The notes under the pieces: generated by a model
What the model saw: the letters and a program-made list of their open reading frames with translations, nothing else
Database searches by the model: none
Told to the model about the DNA's origin: nothing
Assembly (NCBI RefSeq): GCF_001269925.1
Contig: NZ_LHVO01000051.1
Coordinates: forward strand, 1-64,000
Source of the DNA: Pseudomonas sp. MIACH
Lineage (GTDB): Bacteria; Pseudomonadota; Gammaproteobacteria; Pseudomonadales; Pseudomonadaceae
Length of the DNA: 64,000 nucleotides
Reading direction: 5' to 3'
Translations under genes and position numbers: made by a program
In this document: piece after piece, positions 63,094 through 64,000 of the stretch
Layout of the letters: each line of letters begins with the position of its first letter
Position numbering within the stretch: position 1 is the stretch's first letter

Positions 63094-64000
63094 TCAGCTC
63101 AGCGGCCAGTGGTGTTGACAGGCTTGGCGAACCGCTTTGGCGCTGCTCAGGTCGAGCAGCCCTTGGCTCAGTTGCCGGCATTGCGCCGCGTCCAGGTGAC
63201 GGACGCGGTCCTTGATTTCTCCGATTTGCGGCGGGCTCACCGACAGTTCGCTGACCCCCAGGCCGACCAGCACCGGCGTGGCCAGCGGGTCGGACGCCAG
63301 GGCGCCGCACACGCCGACCCAACGTCCGTATTTCGCCGCGCCGGCACAGGTCTGGGCGATCAGCCGTAACAGCGCCGGGTGCAGCGCATCGACACGCGCG
63401 GCGAGGCCCGCGTGGTCGCGGTCCATGGCAAGGGTGTACTGGGACAGGTCATTGGTGCCGATGGACAGGAAGTCCGCATGCCGGGCCAATTGCTCGGCCA
63501 TCAGCGCTGCGGCGGGGACTTCGATCATCACCCCCAGCTCGGGGCGTTGGGTCAGTTCCAACTCTGCACACAACTCATCCAGGCGCTGGCGAATCTGCAG
63601 CAGTTCGTCGACTTCGCTGACCATCGGCAGCAGGATGCGGCAGCGCGCCAACGGGCTGACTTGCAGCAGCGCGCGCAGTTGCTGGTCGAGCAATTCCGGG
63701 CGTACCTGGGCCATGCGGATACCGCGCAGGCCCAGTACCGGGTTGGCTTCGACGGGCAGCGGCAGGTAGTCGAGTTGTTTGTCGCCACCGACATCGATGG
63801 TGCGGATGATCACCGATTTATCACCCATGGCATCCAGCACGGCTTGATAGGCCTGGCGTTGTTCCTGCTCATCCGGCGCGGTGCGGCGGTCGACGAACAG
63901 GAACTCGGTGCGCAGCAGGCCGACGCCGTCGGCGCCGTTCTCGAACGCCACCTGGGCCTCGGCACTGGAGGCGACATTGGCGGCCACTTCGACGCTCACG
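63094..64000 (-). CDS. nagF: PTS fusion protein, EI part (partial)
   Basis: About 302 codons of enzyme I are present; the 5' part lies beyond the window. Visible motifs are 'GADGVGLLRTEFLFVDR', 'RTIDVGGDKQLDYLPLP', 'FLSIGTNDLSQYTLAMDRDH' and the active cysteine in 'WVGVCGALASD'. By analogy with the fusion at 45756 and with the nag loci of other pseudomonads, the complete protein is probably EIIA-HPr-EI and feeds NagE, which lies 26 bases downstream. The name rests on this context. Confidence 0.85.
   Translation of the reverse strand, partial: VSVEVAANVASSAEAQVAFENGADGVGLLRTEFLFVDRRTAPDEQEQRQAYQAVLDAMGDKSVIIRTIDVGGDKQLDYLPLPVEANPVLGLRGIRMAQVRPELLDQQLRALLQVSPLARCRILLPMVSEVDELLQIRQRLDELCAELELTQRPELGVMIEVPAAALMAEQLARHADFLSIGTNDLSQYTLAMDRDHAGLAARVDALHPALLRLIAQTCAGAAKYGRWVGVCGALASDPLATPVLVGLGVSELSVSPPQIGEIKDRVRHLDAAQCRQLSQGLLDLSSAKAVRQACQHHWPLS

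Noticed and set aside
61286..63118. A 610-codon open frame on the plus strand across nagE
   Set aside because: NagE on the other strand has clear PTS motifs; the antisense translation is His/Gln/Arg-rich without any domain.

Overview
The window is a piece of a Pseudomonas chromosome, most likely of the P. fluorescens group. The evidence is the gene order (queA-tgt-yajC-secDF; suhB-trmJ-cysE-isc; ndk-rlmN-pilF-rodZ-ispG-hisS-yfgM-bamB-der; xseA-guaB-guaA; mltF-purL), the moderately high G+C, and many short intergenic palindromes of the REP/REPIN kind seen in that group. These statements rest on reading the sequence and on family knowledge; no database search was run.

Layout. 1-1050: 3' end of a 23S rRNA gene, a 5S rRNA gene with a strong terminator, about 400 bases with no recognisable gene, and a tRNA-Leu(CAA) gene on the minus strand. 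1115-7192: queuosine genes queA and tgt, protein-export genes yajC, secD and secF, and a glycine-zipper envelope protein. 7336-9852: suhB (minus), then trmJ and cysE. 10026-15690: the complete ISC iron-sulfur assembly operon iscR-iscS-iscU-iscA-hscB-hscA-fdx-iscX behind an IscR-type promoter. 15783-25013: ndk, rlmN, pilF, rodZ, ispG, hisS, yfgM, bamB, der. 25149-27076: a methionine-type aminotransferase overlapping an omega-amidase. 27193-33793: leuA with a candidate leader peptide, an M23 peptidase, xseA, a LysR regulator divergent from a TauE/SafE transporter, and a small CxxC protein. 33898-37026: guaB and guaA.

The accessory part starts at the 3' end of guaA. It holds a 1014-residue toxin-like protein (minus), then a complete trehalose PTS island: treR, a two-palindrome operator, treP (EIIBC), treC, a maltoporin-type porin, an EIIA-HPr-EI fusion, and a small EIIB-like protein lacking the active cysteine. 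After mltF, purL and a YqfO/NIF3-like gene comes a second, much larger toxin-like protein of about 1912 residues, paralogous to the first. Then follow a short DUF6124-like gene behind a strongly folded 5' region, and the N-acetylglucosamine PTS genes nagE and (cut by the window end) an EIIA-HPr-EI fusion.

How the parts work together. In the tre island a porin brings trehalose across the outer membrane and TreP imports it as trehalose-6-phosphate. The phosphate comes from the island's own EI-HPr-EIIA fusion. TreC hydrolyses the product, and TreR probably shuts the promoter by binding the operator. The nag genes repeat the design. The most unusual material is (1) the pair of paralogous toxin-like proteins with TIKI/ChaN-like domains, of which only one domain keeps both GxxH motifs; (2) the folded RNA ahead of the DUF6124-like gene; (3) cysteine-less EIIB-like modules in both PTS loci; (4) the leuA leader ORF; and (5) a promoter -10 box lying in the loop of a terminator between iscX and ndk.
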